Source: JALXDT01 sp964634755
GTDB taxonomy: Bacteria; Acidobacteriota; Aminicenantia; JAMOAD01
Length of the DNA stretch: 53,567 bases
Direction of reading: 5' to 3'
Assembly: GCA_964634755.1 (NCBI GenBank)
Contig: CAZWJH010000006.1
Span: forward strand, 1 to 53,567
The translations under genes were made by a program, and so were the position numbers. The notes below the pieces were generated by a model. That model saw only the letters and a list, made by a program, of their open reading frames with translations. It made no database searches and was not told the DNA's origin. Each line of letters starts with the position of its first letter. Positions within the stretch are counted from its first letter, which is position 1. This document shows positions 51,351 to 53,567 of the stretch, piece by piece.

Positions 51351-51833
51351 ATGAAAAAAGGAATTTTTGTGTTCTTTCTGATGGCAGCTCTTATAGTAGG
51401 GTTAGGCTATTCAAAGATGTTTGAAAAGGGAGGGAAATATTTAACTCCTCAAGTGGGGCTTAACTCTTACGCTATTCCTGTAGGAGTGAGTTTTGGCTTT
51501 GGAATAACTGATAATGTAGAGGTCGGAGGCTCAATGCTTTATTTATCATGGGGGGATGAGCTTTACAATTATGCAGTCGTTACGCCCAGTGCAGAAGCAT
51601 TTTATCATTTTAAGGTTAATGTAAAGAATTTGGACCCTTTTGCAGGTTTAAATATTGGTTATTATTATTTCACTGGGGATTTGGGCTCTTTTAGCAGTGG
51701 TTTATTCCTTTCTCCTTTTGTTGGAGCAAGGTATTATTTTTCACCAAAGACTGCTGCCATGTTAAAACTTTACTTCTCTGCCGGACAGCTTTCCGGAGTA
51801 GGGTTTGTAGGTGGTGTAACTTTTCAGATTTAA
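51351..51833 (+). CDS. Small outer-membrane beta-barrel protein
   Basis: A signal peptide (1-20, ending GLGYS) followed by eight probable strands with Gly/Tyr/Phe-rich turns (VGVSFGFGITDNVEVGGSMLY, PFAGLNIGYYYF, SPFVGARYYFSPKTAAMLKLYF), OmpW/OmpA-barrel size. The last strand (GFVGGVTFQI) ends in a hydrophobic residue. A consensus AGGAGG precedes it and a strong terminator follows. Family not identified. Confidence 0.75.
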   Translation: MKKGIFVFFLMAALIVGLGYSKMFEKGGKYLTPQVGLNSYAIPVGVSFGFGITDNVEVGGSMLYLSWGDELYNYAVVTPSAEAFYHFKVNVKNLDPFAGLNIGYYYFTGDLGSFSSGLFLSPFVGARYYFSPKTAAMLKLYFSAGQLSGVGFVGGVTFQI

Positions 51834-51853
51834 GCTCTAATAATTAAAAAAAT

Positions 51854-51881
51854 AAAAAGGGGAGAGAAATCTCCCCTTTTT
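51854..51881. terminator. Bidirectional terminator
   Basis: Stem AAAAAGGGGAGA/TCTCCCCTTTTT with a GAAA loop between the convergent genes ending at 51833 and 51892. T-tracts are present in both directions. Confidence 0.9.
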
Positions 51882-51891
51882 TTATTTAGAG

Positions 51892-52491
51892 CTAAAAAAA
51901 CAGACGATAAGATTTATATTTTATAATAGAAGATAATTTACTTTTATTATTAAGAGGATCGGCCGCTCTAATTCCTATGTAGTATATTTGCTCCGGCGGT
52001 AAAAAGATAGTTACCAAGTTACTTTCTTCGTTTTTGTAAATGTTTTTTATTTCTGAACTTTTATCCCCATAATAAATTGAAAAATAATTAAAATCCGGGT
52101 CAAGATTTAGGGATATCTCTATTTCTATTCCTATTCCTATTTCTATTTCTATTTCTATTATTTTGGTCAGTGGGTCAACTTTGTATGAAAAACTAATAAT
52201 TTTAGGAATTTCCGGAGGGTAATTTTTTAGGTACTCATACCATTTTTCAGCCATAAGTTGATATCCTTTTTCAGAAGGATGGACTGTATCAGACATTAAA
52301 GATTCATACCCTCTATCGGATTCAGGATAATTTAAAAATATATTGAAAAAATCAATAACAGGTATTTCATACTTTTGTTCCATTTCTTTTATTCCTTCGG
52401 AGATTTTAATGGTTCTTTCTCTATAAATACCTTCTCCCCATTTCCCATTTCTGGGGATTATGTAGTTAGAATAGGTCTCATCCCATATCAT
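51892..52491 (-). CDS. SGNH hydrolase fragment, C-terminal part
   Basis: A 199-residue frame with the block V catalytic Asp/His (SDTVHPSEKGYQLMA) followed by a fibronectin-like tail that contains a six-base repeat coding Glu-Ile/Gly-Ile. Its ATG overlaps the previous stop (ATGA), so coupled translation is conceivable, but it lacks the nucleophile Ser. Confidence 0.6.
   Translation of the reverse strand: MIWDETYSNYIIPRNGKWGEGIYRERTIKISEGIKEMEQKYEIPVIDFFNIFLNYPESDRGYESLMSDTVHPSEKGYQLMAEKWYEYLKNYPPEIPKIISFSYKVDPLTKIIEIEIEIGIGIEIEISLNLDPDFNYFSIYYGDKSSEIKNIYKNEESNLVTIFLPPEQIYYIGIRAADPLNNKSKLSSIIKYKSYRLFF
52118..52159 (-). repeat. Six-base microsatellite in the hydrolase gene
   Basis: About seven tandem copies of GAAATA/GGAATA on the minus strand, encoding alternating Glu/Gly-Ile. 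Unit length is a multiple of three, so copy-number change keeps the frame. Confidence 0.75.
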
Positions 52492-53243
52492 AGGGCGATT
52501 TTAATCATTGATTCTATATTAAAAAGTATATAGGACACTGGGAATCTTCTTACAAAAAGTGCATCATTTGTACCTTCGTGAAAAAGAAGATATTTTGCTT
52601 TATTTTTTAAAATCACACTTTCAAATCTTATAAGCCCATCCTCTGTAACTTCTCCCGGCACTCCTTCATTATAAACTTCACCTCCATACCAATTATCTAC
52701 CATAATTTGTAATCTTGGAATATACCCTTTGTCAAGAGCCTCCTCTCGATTTATATATCCAAAAGTTATGCTATCTCCAAATCCTAAAAATCCATAGTAA
52801 TTAAAGTTAAAATCTTCGTAAAAATGTCTTTCTTTTTCTTTTAAATCCTTTTGGAAATTATTATTTCTTATGTCTGCAAATGTATTTTTTCCCCTATCTT
52901 TAATATCTGTCCAATTTACGCTTGTTTTAACATATCTCTTATTTCTAAATGTGAAGAACATCGGCTTTCGATTTTCACTGTCAAGCGAAAGAAAATGAAT
53001 GGGTTCTTTGAATTTTATTTTCTTTAAAAGTTTTTTACTTTGAAAATCATAGATATTAATGGGGAAATTTTCGTCAATATAACCAAAAGCAAGAGAATTG
53101 TTATCTTCAATTAAAACAGGTGAGTAAAAGGGTGTTTTTGAGTTTTCAATTAAAAGAATGTTACGGCCTTTGATCATTATATAGAGGTTATATTTCTTTG
53201 TAAAAGGAGAAAATTTCTCTTTAAAAACATAGAATGTACCCAA
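52488..53243 (-). CDS. SGNH hydrolase fragment, central part
   Basis: A 251-residue frame beginning nominally at TTG 53243, without a ribosome-binding site, inside a longer frame cut by TAG 53247-53249. It has a beta-rich N-terminal region, then nucleophile Ser in GDSITFG and Asn in EGTND. The catalytic Asp/His are missing. Confidence 0.6.
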   Translation of the reverse strand: MGTFYVFKEKFSPFTKKYNLYIMIKGRNILLIENSKTPFYSPVLIEDNNSLAFGYIDENFPINIYDFQSKKLLKKIKFKEPIHFLSLDSENRKPMFFTFRNKRYVKTSVNWTDIKDRGKNTFADIRNNNFQKDLKEKERHFYEDFNFNYYGFLGFGDSITFGYINREEALDKGYIPRLQIMVDNWYGGEVYNEGVPGEVTEDGLIRFESVILKNKAKYLLFHEGTNDALFVRRFPVSYILFNIESMIKIAL

Positions 53244-53246
53244 GCT

Positions 53247-53486
53247 CTAGCAGTAAGAGGTTGATAATAGAATTGTATTTTTTTTAGCCTTGAGCTTATA
53301 AACAATATTGTTATTTTTATCATAGATTTTCAAAAACGATGGGGTAATCTCATAGTTTAACATTAAACCCTTTGTTTTTATCTTTCCCTTTTCTCGGTTA
53401 GTGCTTTTTTGAAAAGGAAATAAGTAGCATAAAAATAAAAGGAATAAGAATACCGCAACAATTTCTTTTTGAAATATTTTAATCAT
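53247..53486 (-). CDS. SGNH hydrolase fragment, N-terminal membrane anchor
   Basis: A 79-residue frame with one membrane helix (about 9-25), ending at TAG. The frame continues in phase into the hydrolase, so this is most likely its severed N terminus. Confidence 0.6.
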   Translation of the reverse strand: MIKIFQKEIVAVFLFLLFLCYLFPFQKSTNREKGKIKTKGLMLNYEITPSFLKIYDKNNNIVYKLKAKKNTILLSTSYC

Positions 53487-53491
53487 TTCCT

Positions 53492-53519
53492 ATTATAGTA
53501 TAATAAAAGTCTTCTACAA
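53492..53519 (-). promoter_or_regulatory. Promoter of the broken hydrolase gene
   Basis: On the minus strand, TTGTAG (53519-53514), 16-nt spacer, TATAAT (53497-53492), then AGGAA and ATG 53486. The promoter appears intact. Confidence 0.6.
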
Positions 53520-53567
53520 TTGCTAAATAAGGTTTGAGAATTTGTAACTTCATTGCCTTGCTTTTTC

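Larger units (their letters stand above)
51892..53486 (-). pseudogene. Broken SGNH/GDSL hydrolase gene (in-frame TAG plus frameshift)
   Basis: Three adjacent reading frames together form one membrane-anchored SGNH hydrolase of about 530 residues. ATG 53486 starts an anchor helix. At 53247-53249 a TAG interrupts an otherwise continuous frame, which resumes as SLGTFYVFKEK. Block I (GFGDSITFG), block II (NEGVPGE) and block III (EGTND) are in the second piece. That piece ends at TGA 52488, and block V (SDTVHPSEKGY, catalytic Asp and His) is in another frame from ATG 52491. The catalytic residues are thus split between two frames. The two lesions suggest a decaying gene, unless recoding or assembly error is involved. 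Confidence 0.75.

Noticed and set aside
53247..53249. UAG recoding (for example pyrrolysine) in the hydrolase gene
   Set aside because: Other genes in the window end normally at TAG, and the same gene has an independent frameshift, so decay or error is simpler.

Overview
The window looks like a chromosome segment of an AT-rich, anaerobic, diderm (outer-membrane) bacterium. The anaerobic signs are a sensory [FeFe]-hydrogenase module and flavin/Fe-S oxidoreductases. The diderm signs are beta-barrel proteins, a LolA-like protein, lipoproteins and many signal peptides. I cannot name a phylum from sequence alone. No phage, insertion sequence, CRISPR array or rRNA is visible. There is one tRNA, tRNA-Thr(CGT).

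Layout. 1-4424 (-): operon encoding a Rex-like repressor fused to a [2Fe-2S] thioredoxin-like ferredoxin, a PAS-containing sensory [FeFe]-hydrogenase (HydS type), a SpoIIE/PP2C phosphatase, and the start of a NuoF-cluster/GltD-like oxidoreductase that runs off the window. 4682-8128 (+): DUF2207-like membrane protein with a (Cys-His-Ser-Ala)n tail, then a bifunctional homocysteine methyltransferase/methylene-THF reductase. 8197-15049 (+): complex I membrane-arm genes nuoJKLMN, followed without a gap by a CheY-like receiver and a PP2C phosphatase. 15115-20256 (+): two family-5 solute-binding proteins flanking a large sensor histidine kinase, with no permease. 20305-25286 (-): TetR regulator, MMPL exporter, LolA-like protein and outer-membrane barrel, with matching operators before tetR and the MMPL gene. 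25420-27505 (+): small membrane protein, coaD, GlcD-type FAD dehydrogenase. 27502-31273 (-): lone anti-sigma-type ATPase, a 79-aa protein, a receiver-GAF-HisKA protein without its own ATPase domain, and a secreted TPR protein whose signal peptide is frameshifted at an A9 tract. 31463-35362: outer-membrane protein (+), GT-C glycosyltransferase and POT peptide transporter (-), tRNA-Thr (-). 35749-39238 (+): secreted GH29 fucosidase, membrane protein with a DUF1566-like domain, patatin phospholipase, a 31-aa membrane microprotein. 39235-39663 (-): a lipoprotein. 39778-44308 (+): ABC ATPase, permease, TPR protein, prepilin peptidase and PAS histidine kinase, resembling part of a Myxococcus-type pil cluster. 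44305-46023 (-): TPR-GGDEF protein. 46164-51833 (+): glmS, secreted GH2 beta-galactosidase, small outer-membrane barrel. 51892-53486 (-): SGNH hydrolase gene broken by an in-frame TAG and a frameshift.

Two features recur. First, about ten transcription units have a good sigma70 promoter whose -10 box ends only 5-9 nt before the start codon, so their mRNAs should be leaderless; others have strong Shine-Dalgarno sites. Second, four of six convergent gene pairs have stop codons that interlock by 4 nt or lie 3 nt apart, with no terminator between them. Signalling genes are dense: three kinases or kinase parts, two PP2C phosphatases, one lone receiver, one diguanylate cyclase and two regulators with visible operators.
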